A stretch of DNA of 64,000 bases from Sediminispirochaeta smaragdinae DSM 11293 (GTDB taxonomy: Bacteria > Spirochaetota > Spirochaetia > DSM-16054 > Sediminispirochaetaceae), in NCBI RefSeq assembly GCF_000143985.1, contig NC_014364.1:4352582-4416581 (forward strand). The letters run 5' to 3'. Under the pieces are notes generated by a model. It did not search any database, was not told the origin of the DNA, and saw nothing but the letters and a program-made list of their open reading frames with translations. This document shows, piece by piece, positions 24,701 to 34,060 of the stretch. Position 1 is the first letter of the stretch. Each line of letters begins with the position of its first letter. Both the position numbers and the translations under genes were made by a program.

Positions 24701-26086
24701 GTGCAGTATCAGAAACCGGTATTAATACAGGAACAGAGACTCAAACTGAGCCCCCAGATGCTTCAGTCTATTCAGTTGATGGCCCTGCCGATCACCGAGC
24801 TTAAACTTCGTATAGCAGAGGAAATTGAACGGAACCCTGCCCTTGAGGTACTTGAAGATCGTTCGCAGGTGAGTTACGAGGAAATTGATCATTCCACAAG
24901 GTCAGAGGAGTACGATTTTTTCGAAAATAGTTCTGATCCCGGTTATTCGAAAAGCTACGACAGCGAAGCTTCGGATGCAAAGCAGAAATTTCTCGAAGGC
25001 GCCATTGCCCGCTCCGAGTCTCTCCATGATCATCTTTTGTGGCAGCTGAGGCTTCAACCCCTCGATGAGGAAGATTTTGCCGTTGGGGAAAAGCTCATCC
25101 TCAATCTCGACGACAATGGGTTTCACATCGAACCAATAGAAGAACTTTTTCCGGATTCCGAATGCCAGCGGGTCCGGCGCATGATCGCTCTTATCCACGA
25201 GTTCGAGCCGACGGGAATCTGTGTGGCCGACTTTCGTGAGTCTTTGCTTCTCCAGATTTCTCTTGATCCGGAAGCCCCACCCTATGCCGACGACATTGTT
25301 GCAAACCATCTTCCCGCGCTGGAGAAAAACAGGATACAGGAAATTGCCCGGGACCTTTCCGCTTCCGTCCAAGAGATAGAGGAGGCCGTTGCCTTTATTC
25401 GCCGCCTAACCCCCTTCCCCGGACGCCTCTACAGTAATGAGACACCTCACTATGTGGTCCCGGATGTTTCGGTACGCTTGGAAGAGGGAGAGTTCAAGAT
25501 CTATCTTAACGACATAGAGATTCCGGTCCTTGGTATTTCCGCATTCTACGCGGGCCTGCAAAACGGAAAAAAACATCATACCGCGGACCATGAGAAATCG
25601 GCTCAAAAATTCGCAGGCGATCATGTGCGTGAAGCCGAATGGTTTATCAACTCGATACGGCAAAGAAATCGGTCGCTCATGAAAATAGCAAAAGCGATTA
25701 TCGAATTTCAACGGGATTTCTTCCTAAAAGGCCCCAAGTATCTTGTTCCTCTCACTCTGAAAGATATTGCAGAAGAGGTTTCGGTTCACGAAACAACGGT
25801 CTCCCGCATTGCCAATGCAAAGTACATGCAAACCGAATGGGGAATTTACCCCATAAAGTATTTCTTTACGAACTCCATCAGCGGAGCAGGTTCTTCCGGT
25901 TCCCGCTTCTCAAAGGAGGGCGTAAAAGAGATGATCCGGGAAATTCTGGAAAACGATACCGGCAAGAAAAGGCTTTCCGACCAAAAAATCAGTGACCTCT
26001 TGAAAGAGAAGGGGGTCTCCATAGCACGGCGTACCGTAGCAAAATACCGAAACGAACTCAATATCGATTCTTCCTTTGACCGCTAA
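24701..26086 (+). CDS. rpoN: RNA polymerase sigma-54 factor
   Basis: 461 residues from GTG 24701. Region I is glutamine/leucine-rich (QEQRLKLSPQMLQSIQLMALPITELKLRIAEEIERNPALEV). Region II is acidic, then comes the core-binding domain, and the C-terminal DNA-binding part has the helix-turn-helix (TLKDIAEEVSVHETTVSRIANAKY) and the RpoN box ARRTVAKYR near 446-454. It directs transcription from -24/-12 promoters, activated by AAA+ proteins such as NtrX downstream. hpf, hprK and ptsH follow, the order seen around rpoN in many Gram-negative bacteria. Confidence 0.97.
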   Translation: MQYQKPVLIQEQRLKLSPQMLQSIQLMALPITELKLRIAEEIERNPALEVLEDRSQVSYEEIDHSTRSEEYDFFENSSDPGYSKSYDSEASDAKQKFLEGAIARSESLHDHLLWQLRLQPLDEEDFAVGEKLILNLDDNGFHIEPIEELFPDSECQRVRRMIALIHEFEPTGICVADFRESLLLQISLDPEAPPYADDIVANHLPALEKNRIQEIARDLSASVQEIEEAVAFIRRLTPFPGRLYSNETPHYVVPDVSVRLEEGEFKIYLNDIEIPVLGISAFYAGLQNGKKHHTADHEKSAQKFAGDHVREAEWFINSIRQRNRSLMKIAKAIIEFQRDFFLKGPKYLVPLTLKDIAEEVSVHETTVSRIANAKYMQTEWGIYPIKYFFTNSISGAGSSGSRFSKEGVKEMIREILENDTGKKRLSDQKISDLLKEKGVSIARRTVAKYRNELNIDSSFDR

Positions 26087-26148
26087 GTTTGATTTTCATC
26101 ATAGAAATACTTATCCTGTATATAGAAGAAACAGCTGAGGAGGTTCCT

Positions 26149-26469
26149 ATGAATCTGGAAATCAAAGGTGTTCATTACGATGTGAGTGACAGCACGAAGG
26201 AATTTATCACCAAGAAGCTGGAAAGAGTCGATTTTGCAAAAGAGTATATGGTCGATCTTGCCATCACCATCACCAAAGAAAAGCCGGGATATACGGTAGA
26301 GGCATCGGTCCATTTTCGTTGGGGACGATCTTCCCATGTTGCGGCTCCCCCGACACATGAATTGTACGAAGGAATCGAACAAATGATCGATAAGCTCGAG
26401 CATGTTGTACGAAAAGAGAAAGATAGGATCAAAGACCATCCCAAACCACAGGATGACGTGATAGAATAG
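26149..26469 (+). CDS. hpf: Ribosome hibernation promoting factor / sigma-54 modulation protein (short form)
   Basis: 106 residues from ATG 26149 with AGGAGG. It has the beta-alpha-beta-beta-beta-alpha fold of HPF/YfiA (MNLEIKGVHYDVSDSTKEFITKKLERV... EASVHFRWGR ...YEGIEQMIDKLEHVVRKEKDRIKDH). It binds the ribosomal decoding centre in stationary phase. The short length indicates the gammaproteobacterial-type short HPF rather than the long dimerising form. Confidence 0.93.
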   Translation: MNLEIKGVHYDVSDSTKEFITKKLERVDFAKEYMVDLAITITKEKPGYTVEASVHFRWGRSSHVAAPPTHELYEGIEQMIDKLEHVVRKEKDRIKDHPKPQDDVIE

Positions 26470-26475
26470 GGGGCA

Positions 26476-27459
26476 ATGAGAAGTTATACGGTATTAGACC
26501 TTCTTGATCTTGATCTGAAGGAACATAACGCCCTCGATTTGAGGTGCATAGGAGGGAGGCCTGGTCTTGCCCGTACCATCTCGGAACAGGAAATTAATCG
26601 GCCGGGTCTTTCCCTCAGTGGCTATTTTGAAGAATTCGCAAACAACAGAATCCAACTATTTGGGATGGGTGAGGCCTCGTATCTCACCAAACTCGAATCT
26701 GAGGATCAGATGGAAACGGTAAATAAAATGTTTACCTATCCTATTCCCTGTGTCATCTTCACGCATGGCAATCAACCGGGAAAACGATTTATGGAATGTG
26801 CGGAAAAGTCCGGTTGCCCGGTGCTTCAGACGCACCTTCCGTCCGGTGAGTTCAGCATGCGGCTCATGCGTGCTCTTAACGACATGTTCGCACCGAGAAA
26901 ATCGATTCATGGGGTTCTTGTTGAGGTATATGGTATCGGCGTGTTGCTTTCTGGTGACAGCGGCGTAGGAAAGAGTGAGACGGCATTGGAGCTGATTGAA
27001 CGAGGCCATCGCCTCATTTCCGACGATATGGTGGAAATCCGCTGTATGAACGGAAATATCCTTATGGGAGCCGGCAGGAATCCGGTACTTGCCCACCACA
27101 TGGAAATCCGCGGTCTCGGAATTATCAACGTCAGTAATCTTTTCGGTGTCGGAGCGATTCGAGATAAGAAACAAATTCAGCTTATTGTGGAGCTGGAGGA
27201 GTGGGATTCTTCAAAAAATTATGACAGAATTGGTACGGGAGAGATGTCACGGGAAATTCTCGGTGTTAAGGTTCCGCTTCTGCAGGTTCCGGTAAAGCCG
27301 GGACGAAATATCCCGATTATCATCGAGACGGCGGCTATGAATGAACGCCTGAAAAAGATGGGTTACCATTCTGCTCAGGAGTTCAACCAGAACGTCTTGA
27401 AGTGGCTGGAGAGCGAGAATGCCCGGAACCTCTATTTCAACAAAAAGGATACGTTTTAG
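26476..27459 (+). CDS. hprK: HPr kinase/phosphorylase
   Basis: 327 residues; phosphorylates and dephosphorylates Ser46 of HPr in response to glycolytic intermediates and phosphate. The C-terminal kinase domain has Walker A GDSGVGKSE (160-168) and the family signature MEIRGLGIINV (about 209-219). It starts seven bases after hpf and is followed by ptsH, so sensor and substrate are made together. Confidence 0.96.
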   Translation: MRSYTVLDLLDLDLKEHNALDLRCIGGRPGLARTISEQEINRPGLSLSGYFEEFANNRIQLFGMGEASYLTKLESEDQMETVNKMFTYPIPCVIFTHGNQPGKRFMECAEKSGCPVLQTHLPSGEFSMRLMRALNDMFAPRKSIHGVLVEVYGIGVLLSGDSGVGKSETALELIERGHRLISDDMVEIRCMNGNILMGAGRNPVLAHHMEIRGLGIINVSNLFGVGAIRDKKQIQLIVELEEWDSSKNYDRIGTGEMSREILGVKVPLLQVPVKPGRNIPIIIETAAMNERLKKMGYHSAQEFNQNVLKWLESENARNLYFNKKDTF

Positions 27460-27467
27460 GAACACCG

Positions 27468-27734
27468 ATGATTGAGAAGAGCGTTACTATCATGAACCGT
27501 GCGGGAATTCATGCACGGCCGGCGGCCCTTATTGTGCAGACCGCCAATAATTTTACCTCTGACATTTTTTTTGAAAAGGAAGATGTACGCATAAACGGAA
27601 AGTCTATTATGGGAATCATTACCCTTGGTGCCGGTTATAAAAGCACCCTGCAGGTTATCGCCGAAGGGGACGACGAACAGGAGGCCGTTGATGCCATCGT
27701 CCGGCTCTTCGAAAATCGCTTCGAAGAGGAATAG
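27468..27734 (+). CDS. ptsH: Phosphocarrier protein HPr
   Basis: 88 residues from ATG 27468. Both regulatory sites are present: His15 in GIHARPAA, phosphorylated by enzyme I, and Ser46 in NGKSIMGI, the HprK target. No enzyme I or sugar-specific PTS gene is in this window, so it may serve mainly in regulation. Its end overlaps the start of the DUF4390 gene by 44 bp. Confidence 0.96.
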   Translation: MIEKSVTIMNRAGIHARPAALIVQTANNFTSDIFFEKEDVRINGKSIMGIITLGAGYKSTLQVIAEGDDEQEAVDAIVRLFENRFEEE

Positions 27735-28293
27735 GAAACGCTCAGCGACCGGACTGTTTTGGTGTATGCTGTTTGTGCTTGTTGCTCAGACAGCTGCAGG
27801 CCAAGGAGCACTGTTGACGGCTCGATTAAAAGCTGATGTCGCGGTTGTGTCGTTAAGCATGGTAGAGACCTCAGAAAAACTTCTCGTAAAAAGTGCATAT
27901 GATGGACAAATGGCTCAGGTTCGCTTCGACCTGCGAATCTATCATAAGGGGAAGGGTTTCCTCGGCATTGCAGGGGATAGAATCATCAGGGAAAAAACTA
28001 TCGAACAATATGGCCGGTGGGATCCCTTTTCCGGCCGCTTCATCATTACCGATACCGAAGGCCACCAATGGACAACCCCACGTGCCGAAGAATATACCAA
28101 AAGACTGCTTTCCCTTTCCGATACAGTCATTACGGGGATAGCCCGGGACGAGGAGTCGTATCTTCTGGCCAGGGTAGGCTTGAAACGGGTAAAGCTTCAG
28201 GTTCCTTTTAATCTTCTGGATCTTTTTCTTCCCGAAACAAAAATCGTGACCCCCTGGGTCCGATGGGATTTCAATTTCGGGGAGCAAAGTTGA
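27691..28293 (+). CDS. DUF4390-type exported protein
   Basis: 200 residues from ATG 27691, chosen for AGGAGG seven bases upstream inside ptsH. A basic N-terminus and hydrophobic stretch (ATGLFWCMLFVLVAQTAAGQG) make a signal peptide. The mature part is beta-rich (RFDLRIYHKGKGFLGIAGDRII) and ends in TKIVTPWVRWDFNF. In other bacteria such genes precede NtrY-type kinases, as here, with a TGATG overlap. Function unknown; a periplasmic partner of the kinase is possible. Confidence 0.75.
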   Translation: MPSSGSSKIASKRNRKRSATGLFWCMLFVLVAQTAAGQGALLTARLKADVAVVSLSMVETSEKLLVKSAYDGQMAQVRFDLRIYHKGKGFLGIAGDRIIREKTIEQYGRWDPFSGRFIITDTEGHQWTTPRAEEYTKRLLSLSDTVITGIARDEESYLLARVGLKRVKLQVPFNLLDLFLPETKIVTPWVRWDFNFGEQS

Positions 28294-30080
28294 TGAATCA
28301 CAGAAGAAAGGGAGGAGACCTTCCCCTTGCATCTCTTTCCGCCATAGCGTTTCTCTATCTTCTGCTTATCGTCTTGCTTCTTTTTTTCTCCCGTCAGGTT
28401 CTTCAAGATCTGGCGGAGGGCGAAACCCTTACCCGTTTGGTCTTTATACCCCTCGGTATTGCACTACCTATCTTTCTCTTTTTCTCTTTTACCATCCAGC
28501 TCTTTCGCCTTATTCGGGATAATAGAGAAGGCCGACCGGGAAGCCGGTTCAAAACACGGCTTACCGGTTTTTTTCTTTTCATCACGCTTTTTGCCTCAAT
28601 TCCCCAGGGGATTCTCACCATCACCTTCATCTCATCTGCCCTTGAGGCGTGGTTCAATACAGAAATGGAAGACGCCCTCGAAGGAGGTCTTTCGGTCGCA
28701 CTGCGCTATAACAACGAAGCGGTGGCAGAATTGGAATCACTCTCCACTTCACTGGTGTTCGGCAATATGCTGGAAGCCGACGCAGGGCGCGGAGAAGCGA
28801 AACTGTGGCATTCCTTGACGGCAATAGCTCCCGAGCTTTCGGGCCTCCAGCTCTTCGATACAGAGGGTCGGCCGATCGCCTTTTTTGGTGCACCGGAGGC
28901 AATGATCAACGGCCCTTTGCCGGATGGCCCTGAAGGGGCTGTCGGAAGATATCAGGTGGGGGGAAGGACCTATCTGCGGGCTCTAAGGAAGTACCCTATT
29001 TTCCGGAACGAAAAGGTTCATACGGGCCAGGCTTTGCTCACCAGAGCGATGCCGATAGGCTTTGAAGAGGATGGGAAGGCCCTCACCGATGCCATTCAAG
29101 TCTTCGGTCAATACCGTTCCTACCGTTCTTCCTTCTCGATTGCCCTTATTTTGCTTTATACCATCTTTGCCGTCCCCCTTCTTTTGATAGCCCTGCTTAC
29201 CGCATTCCATACCGGTAACGAAATTGTTAAGCCGCTAGTACATCTCGAAGAGGCCATGAGGCGGGTGATGGAAGGTGACTATTCCATCAGGCTTCTTTCA
29301 GAAGGGCGCGACGAGTTATCAATATTGGTAACCTCGTTCAATGAGATGCTCTCCGAACTGGAACTCTCAAGAGCGAAACTGCTGCAAACCGAGAAGGTAA
29401 CGGCCTGGCAGGAGATCGCCCAAAGGCTTGCTCACGAAATAAAAAACCCCCTTACCCCTATTAGACTTTCTGCGGAACGAATTCTCAGAGCCTATCATAA
29501 TAATCCTGAACAGTTGGGAAGAATCGTCGAACGGTCCGTCGACTCCATCATACAGGAGGTAGACGGACTTACCACCATGCTACAGGAGTTCAGAGACTTT
29601 GCACGGCTTCCCGCACCCCGCCTTAAAAACACTGCATTGTTGCCTCTCATCGAGGAAGTTGCCGCTATCTATGCTCCCGTATATCCCAATACGGATTTCA
29701 GCATCGCATCCCCGGATCCGAATGCAACAATCTCGGCCGATTCGGCACAGATTAAACGAGTTTTCTCAAATTTGCTAAAAAATGCATTCGAGTCGGTGGC
29801 AGACAAAGAAAAGGGAAAGATCACCATCGGAAGCGATCTTGTCAGAAAGGGGAATACCCATTACTGTAGGATATATATTGAAGACAACGGCGGAGGCATT
29901 CCGGAGGACCTGAAAGAAAAGGTGTTTCAACCCTACGTCACAACGAAAAAAAACGGTACAGGACTGGGCTTACCCATCGTGGAGCGTATCATTGCAGACC
30001 ACAGGGGACAAATCTGGTTTGAAACAGAAAGCGGCATAGGAACGACCTTCTTTTTAGATCTGCCGACGGAGAATTCTTAA
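28293..30080 (+). CDS. ntrY: NtrY-type membrane sensor histidine kinase
   Basis: 595 residues from ATG 28293 (GGGGAG eight bases upstream). Four membrane helices are visible: three in the first about 105 residues, and one at about 285-310 after an extracytoplasmic domain. HAMP follows (about 310-365), then HisKA with RLAHEIKNPLTPIRLSAER, then HATPase with NLLKNAFESV, DNGGGIP and GTGLGLPIV. It should phosphorylate NtrX, encoded directly downstream with no gap. NtrYX systems elsewhere respond to nitrogen, redox or envelope conditions; the signal here is unknown. Confidence 0.9.
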   Translation: MNHRRKGGDLPLASLSAIAFLYLLLIVLLLFFSRQVLQDLAEGETLTRLVFIPLGIALPIFLFFSFTIQLFRLIRDNREGRPGSRFKTRLTGFFLFITLFASIPQGILTITFISSALEAWFNTEMEDALEGGLSVALRYNNEAVAELESLSTSLVFGNMLEADAGRGEAKLWHSLTAIAPELSGLQLFDTEGRPIAFFGAPEAMINGPLPDGPEGAVGRYQVGGRTYLRALRKYPIFRNEKVHTGQALLTRAMPIGFEEDGKALTDAIQVFGQYRSYRSSFSIALILLYTIFAVPLLLIALLTAFHTGNEIVKPLVHLEEAMRRVMEGDYSIRLLSEGRDELSILVTSFNEMLSELELSRAKLLQTEKVTAWQEIAQRLAHEIKNPLTPIRLSAERILRAYHNNPEQLGRIVERSVDSIIQEVDGLTTMLQEFRDFARLPAPRLKNTALLPLIEEVAAIYAPVYPNTDFSIASPDPNATISADSAQIKRVFSNLLKNAFESVADKEKGKITIGSDLVRKGNTHYCRIYIEDNGGGIPEDLKEKVFQPYVTTKKNGTGLGLPIVERIIADHRGQIWFETESGIGTTFFLDLPTENS

Positions 30081-31445
30081 ATGAAAGAGCATACCATCCT
30101 GATCATCGACGATGAACCGGGTATCAGAGCAGTCCTCACCGATATTCTCGAAGACGAAGGTTATTCGGTCCGAAGCGCGGGAGACGGCATTGAAGGCCTT
30201 TTAATGCTTGACGATGCTTGTGTCGATGTGGTGATCCTGGATGTGTGGCTGCCGAATAAAGGTGGTATCGATGTTCTCAAGGAGATCAAAGAAAAGCAGC
30301 CGGAGGTGGAGGTCATTATCATATCCGGCCATGCCAATATCGATCTTGCGGTCAAGGCCGTTAAGCTGGGTGCCTTCGATTTCCTTGAGAAACCGCTTGC
30401 CCTCGAACGCATCATTACCATTACGAAAAACGCCCTTGCAATCGAGAGCCTGAAAAAGGAAAATAAACGTCTGAAAGCGGGAATACCTCCCGAGGACGAG
30501 ATGATCGGGAGCAGCAAGGCGATAAACGCCGTACGGGAACGGATTGCACAAAGCGCACCGAGTGATGCAAAGGTCCTGATAACCGGAGAAAACGGAACGG
30601 GTAAAGAGCTGGTGGCGCGTCAGCTGCATAGATTGAGCAAGCGATCGAACGGTCCCTTTATCGAGGTAAACTGTGCCGCCATACCGGATACGCTTCTTGA
30701 AAGTGAATTATTTGGTCATGAGAAGGGGGCCTTCACCTCAGCCGTTGCCAGGCGGAAGGGAAAATTCGAGATCGCCGACGGGGGAACGCTTTTCCTCGAC
30801 GAAATCGCCGATATGAGCCTAAGTGCACAAGCAAAGGTTCTGCGGGTGATACAGGAACAGAAATTCGAACGGGTTGGAGGAGATGAATCCCTTACTGTGG
30901 ATATACGACTGATCGCCGCCACAAACCAGGATATTCAGGAAGCCATAGCCTCAGGAGCCTTTCGCGAGGATCTCTTCTACCGCCTCAATGTCGTACCTAT
31001 CGTTGTGCCTCCTTTACGGGAACGAAAAGAAGACATTCCCCTCTTGTGTAGCTATTTTCTCGAAAAGTTTTCCGGAAAGGAATCTATCCGTTCCATTTCG
31101 ACGGCGGGAATGGAGCTGCTTCTCGCGTATCGTTGGCCGGGAAATGTCCGGGAATTGAAAAATTTCGTCGAACGTATTACGATAATGAGTGATGAAGAAG
31201 AGGTCTCTTCGGAAACCGTCGGCTTTTTCCTTAATGAGAAACGGAAAAGCGTTCGCCCGGAAGAGATGAAACCCTTTGCCGGAATGAAACTTTCCGAGGC
31301 CAGGGATGCCTTCGAACGCCGTTTCATAGAAATGAAATTGAAAGAGCACGAATATAATGTTAGTAAATGCGCGGAGGCTATAGGCGTCTATCCTAGTAAT
31401 CTCCATGGGAAAATCAAGAAGTTCGGGATAGAACTGAAGCGATGA
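30081..31445 (+). CDS. ntrX: NtrX-type sigma-54-dependent response regulator
   Basis: 454 residues. Receiver with Asp54 (VVILDVWLPNKGG); AAA+ domain with Walker A GENGTGKE, Walker B GTLFLDEIADM and the sigma-54 contact loop reading GAFTSA instead of the usual GAFTGA; C-terminal Fis-type helix-turn-helix (VSKCAEAIGVYPSNLHGKIKKFGI). It activates sigma-54 promoters, and rpoN lies 4 kb upstream on the same strand. It overlaps lexA by ATGA. Confidence 0.93.
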   Translation: MKEHTILIIDDEPGIRAVLTDILEDEGYSVRSAGDGIEGLLMLDDACVDVVILDVWLPNKGGIDVLKEIKEKQPEVEVIIISGHANIDLAVKAVKLGAFDFLEKPLALERIITITKNALAIESLKKENKRLKAGIPPEDEMIGSSKAINAVRERIAQSAPSDAKVLITGENGTGKELVARQLHRLSKRSNGPFIEVNCAAIPDTLLESELFGHEKGAFTSAVARRKGKFEIADGGTLFLDEIADMSLSAQAKVLRVIQEQKFERVGGDESLTVDIRLIAATNQDIQEAIASGAFREDLFYRLNVVPIVVPPLRERKEDIPLLCSYFLEKFSGKESIRSISTAGMELLLAYRWPGNVRELKNFVERITIMSDEEEVSSETVGFFLNEKRKSVRPEEMKPFAGMKLSEARDAFERRFIEMKLKEHEYNVSKCAEAIGVYPSNLHGKIKKFGIELKR

Positions 31446-32056
31446 AAGAACTAACGGAACGACAGCAGGAGGTCCTCGATTTTCTTGGTTGCTTTATAGA
31501 AGAGCATCAATATCCTCCGACGATGCGGGAGATTGCCGCCCATTTTGATATCTCAGTGAGGGCGGCATATGATCATATCAAGGCACTTGAGAAGAAAAAC
31601 GCCATTCGGACCGATCTTAACCGTTCCCGTGCGATTGAGGTACTCAATCGTGAAGCCTCCCCCGAAGTCCAGCCGGAGCTGATAGATGTTCCTCTTTTGG
31701 GAAATGTTGCGGCAGGTCAACCTCTTATTGCCGAGGAAAACTGCGAGCAGGTATTGAAGATTCCCGCATCGGCACTTCGTCCGGGAAGATATTTTGCACT
31801 CAGGGTCAAGGGTGACAGCATGCTGAACGCCGGCATCTTGGACGGCGATACGGCGATTATACAGCAAACTGAACAGGCACGAAACGGGGATATCGTCGTT
31901 GCAAGGGTCAACGACGAAGCTGTTACGCTAAAACGCTTTTATCGGGAAACCAACAGAATTAGGTTGAAAGCGGAAAATCCGGTTTATCCTCCTATCTTTA
32001 CCCAGCATGCCAGAATTCTCGGCAAGCTCTGTTTTATTATTCGGGATTACACCTGA
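31442..32056 (+). CDS. lexA: LexA repressor
   Basis: 204 residues; SOS regulator. The N-terminal winged helix (1-65: TERQQEVLDFLGCFIEEHQYPPTMREIA) is close to the canonical family. The S24 peptidase domain has the cleavage site Ala91-Gly92, Ser126 (KGDSML) and Lys164 (VTLKRF). It is translated from within the ntrX stop codon, unusual for lexA, so its autoregulation would need either a promoter inside ntrX or control of the whole operon. It overlaps holA by one base (TGATG). Confidence 0.95.
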   Translation: MKELTERQQEVLDFLGCFIEEHQYPPTMREIAAHFDISVRAAYDHIKALEKKNAIRTDLNRSRAIEVLNREASPEVQPELIDVPLLGNVAAGQPLIAEENCEQVLKIPASALRPGRYFALRVKGDSMLNAGILDGDTAIIQQTEQARNGDIVVARVNDEAVTLKRFYRETNRIRLKAENPVYPPIFTQHARILGKLCFIIRDYT

Positions 32057-33084
32057 TGGCTGCGAAAAAAGGGTCGATTCCCCCGGTTTTTCTTCTCCTT
32101 GGACCGGAAGAAGGAGAAAAGGCAGCCTTCATAGCAGAGATAAAAAAGCGCATTGCGGCGGAAGATCCCGGCTATGAATCCACACGTTTTTATCCCTATG
32201 AAACGGAAATCTCAAGCATTGTCGGAGTCTTGCGAAACGGCTCCCTCTTTTCCAGCAGAAAACTGGTGATCATCCAAAACGTGGAGGCGATCAAGCGGGA
32301 TGATGCTGCGCTCCTCGGGGAATATCTTAAGAATCCTTCGACCGATGCCACATTGATCATGGTAAGCAACGGTATGGAGCGGGACATTGCCAAGGCCATA
32401 GCCTCTGCCGTTCCCAAAGAGCACAAGAAGATGTTTTGGGAACTCTTTGAAAATCAAAAACGCTCTTGGTTGGCAAACTATTTCGGACGGCAGCATATTG
32501 AGGTAAGTCCGGAGGCTCTGGACCTCATTCTCGAATTGGTGGAGAACAATACCCGTGAAATGAAGATTGCCTGTGATCAGCTCGCTCTTCATTTTGGCCC
32601 CGGCAGCTGTATCGACGAAGAAGATGTGGATGCCTTTATCTTCCATTCCAAGGAAGAAAATGTTTTTACCCTTTTCGCTAAAATAGGAGCATGTGATTTT
32701 TCCGGCGCCATCGAAGCCCTTCGGAAACTGCTTCTCTCGGGTGAGGGGAATCCCATACAGCTCTTCGCAGGGCTCTTGTGGCAGTTTAAGCGACTTCTAA
32801 GCCTGTCAGGCCTGACAGACCTTCAATATGCACCACAAGAGGCCTGTACAAAGGTGGGAATCCGAGGTAAACGAAACCAAAGCAATTACATTGTTGCCAA
32901 CAAAAACTACTCAACCGATGAACTAAAACATATCATCGTGCTTATCGCCCGCTTTGACTCTCTGGTCAGAGAAACAAGGGCGGAAATGCAGACGGTTCTT
33001 ACCGAACTTTTTCTTTATTATGTCATTATAAAAAAAGGTGCGGTACCCGAAGCCTACTGCGCCATGGGTAACCGCACCGCATAA
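32056..33084 (+). CDS. holA: DNA polymerase III subunit delta
   Basis: 342 residues. The clamp-loader delta fold starts with PPVFLLLGPEEGEKAAFI, a degenerate P-loop region without the Walker lysine, as expected for delta. It continues through LVIIQNVEAIKRDD to a C-terminal helical collar (FAGLLWQFKRLLSL). It opens the sliding clamp. It ends the ntrY-ntrX-lexA-holA run. A terminator for the opposite strand lies within its last 60 bases. Confidence 0.92.
   Translation: MAAKKGSIPPVFLLLGPEEGEKAAFIAEIKKRIAAEDPGYESTRFYPYETEISSIVGVLRNGSLFSSRKLVIIQNVEAIKRDDAALLGEYLKNPSTDATLIMVSNGMERDIAKAIASAVPKEHKKMFWELFENQKRSWLANYFGRQHIEVSPEALDLILELVENNTREMKIACDQLALHFGPGSCIDEEDVDAFIFHSKEENVFTLFAKIGACDFSGAIEALRKLLLSGEGNPIQLFAGLLWQFKRLLSLSGLTDLQYAPQEACTKVGIRGKRNQSNYIVANKNYSTDELKHIIVLIARFDSLVRETRAEMQTVLTELFLYYVIIKKGAVPEAYCAMGNRTA
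33029..33076 (-). terminator. Terminator of the quinone operon, lying inside the holA 3' end
   Basis: On the minus strand TGCGGTTACCC pairs with GGGTACCGCA, with a long loop, and is followed by ACC and a T7 run. It lies 25 bp past the end of the solute-binding protein gene at 33101. Confidence 0.65.
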
Positions 33085-33100
33085 AGCTCATTAATTGCCT

Positions 33101-34060
33101 TTACGGGGCAAGCAGCGAGCCGTCGACAAGATCTTCATAGCGATATTCGATATCGATGAGGGAGTGGGACAGCAACCACCGGACAACTTCACGGACCTCG
33201 TTCTCGGCAGGGAGGCGGGCAGACGTATAGGAAGGAAAGTGAAGGACTCCTCCGACACTTTCGGGAAAGCCCATTACCTTGATGATATCGTCAAGCTCGG
33301 CTTCCGAGAGTTCCCCATTCAGATAGGTCACGGCATGGTTATAGGCACCCCAAAAGGCCTTTATTTGATCGGCTCTTTTGTTCCTGGCATCGGAGGAGAA
33401 GACAAGGACCCCCGGGTTAATACCAAGATCCTCTGCAGATCCAAGCACCGTTGCGCCCGATGCTACAGCAGAGGAGGCCAGAGGCTCCGGCAGGGTTGCC
33501 CCCGCGAGCTTCCCACTGTTGAGCATCTCCAGACGTACGGGAATCTGAGGGATCGAAACCTTTTCAATGAAGTCCGAATCCTTTCCCTCGGCAGCAAGGA
33601 TTCGATCGGTAGAGTACTCAATGATCGTATTTCGGGATAGGGCAACACTTTTTCCTTCCAAAGCGTCAATGCTCTCAATACCAAGGGCACTACTTCCCAA
33701 AAGCACATAGTCGCCGTCGGTCTTTGCCACCGCGGCGAGGCGAAAGCCTCCTTTCTTGGCAAAGGCAACGGCAAGCAAATCGGAAACCGCGCCGTCGATC
33801 TCTCCCGCCTGAAGGGCGGCATCCCGATTCATGGGGTTCTTAAAGGAGACAAGTTCAACATCGACTCCTGCATCCTTGTAATACCCCAGCGTTTCAGCCA
33901 TCACAAGCGGAACGGAATCGACATCCGGCATGATACCGATTCTCAGAGCCGAAGCCCCGTTCCCATCTGCTTTTTCGGAAGCCCCGCCAGCAAAAAGCGG
34001 AGATACCGAACACAAGAATATGGCCACCGTCGACAAGGCGGCACAGACAACCTTTCTCAT
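33101..34060 (-). CDS. ABC transporter solute-binding protein (NMT1/SsuA-like) in a quinone operon
   Basis: 319 residues. The signal peptide ends near FAGGASEK, a sequence common in spirochaete binding proteins. The mature part is a type II periplasmic binding fold (LRIGIMPDVDSVPLVMAETLGYYKDAGVDVELVSF ... GEIDGAVSDLLA), like binding proteins for thiamine precursors, taurine or nitrate. It is the last gene of ubiD-ubiA-ubiX and overlaps ubiX by ATGA. This context suggests an aromatic or quinone-precursor ligand, by inference only. No permease is adjacent; the ATPase-permease pair at 41086-42569 is a candidate partner. Confidence 0.8.
   Translation of the reverse strand: MRKVVCAALSTVAIFLCSVSPLFAGGASEKADGNGASALRIGIMPDVDSVPLVMAETLGYYKDAGVDVELVSFKNPMNRDAALQAGEIDGAVSDLLAVAFAKKGGFRLAAVAKTDGDYVLLGSSALGIESIDALEGKSVALSRNTIIEYSTDRILAAEGKDSDFIEKVSIPQIPVRLEMLNSGKLAGATLPEPLASSAVASGATVLGSAEDLGINPGVLVFSSDARNKRADQIKAFWGAYNHAVTYLNGELSEAELDDIIKVMGFPESVGGVLHFPSYTSARLPAENEVREVVRWLLSHSLIDIEYRYEDLVDGSLLAP

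Noticed and set aside
33095-33640. 181-codon plus-strand frame opposite the binding protein at 33101
   Set aside because: Shadow of a coupled operon gene; no independent evidence.
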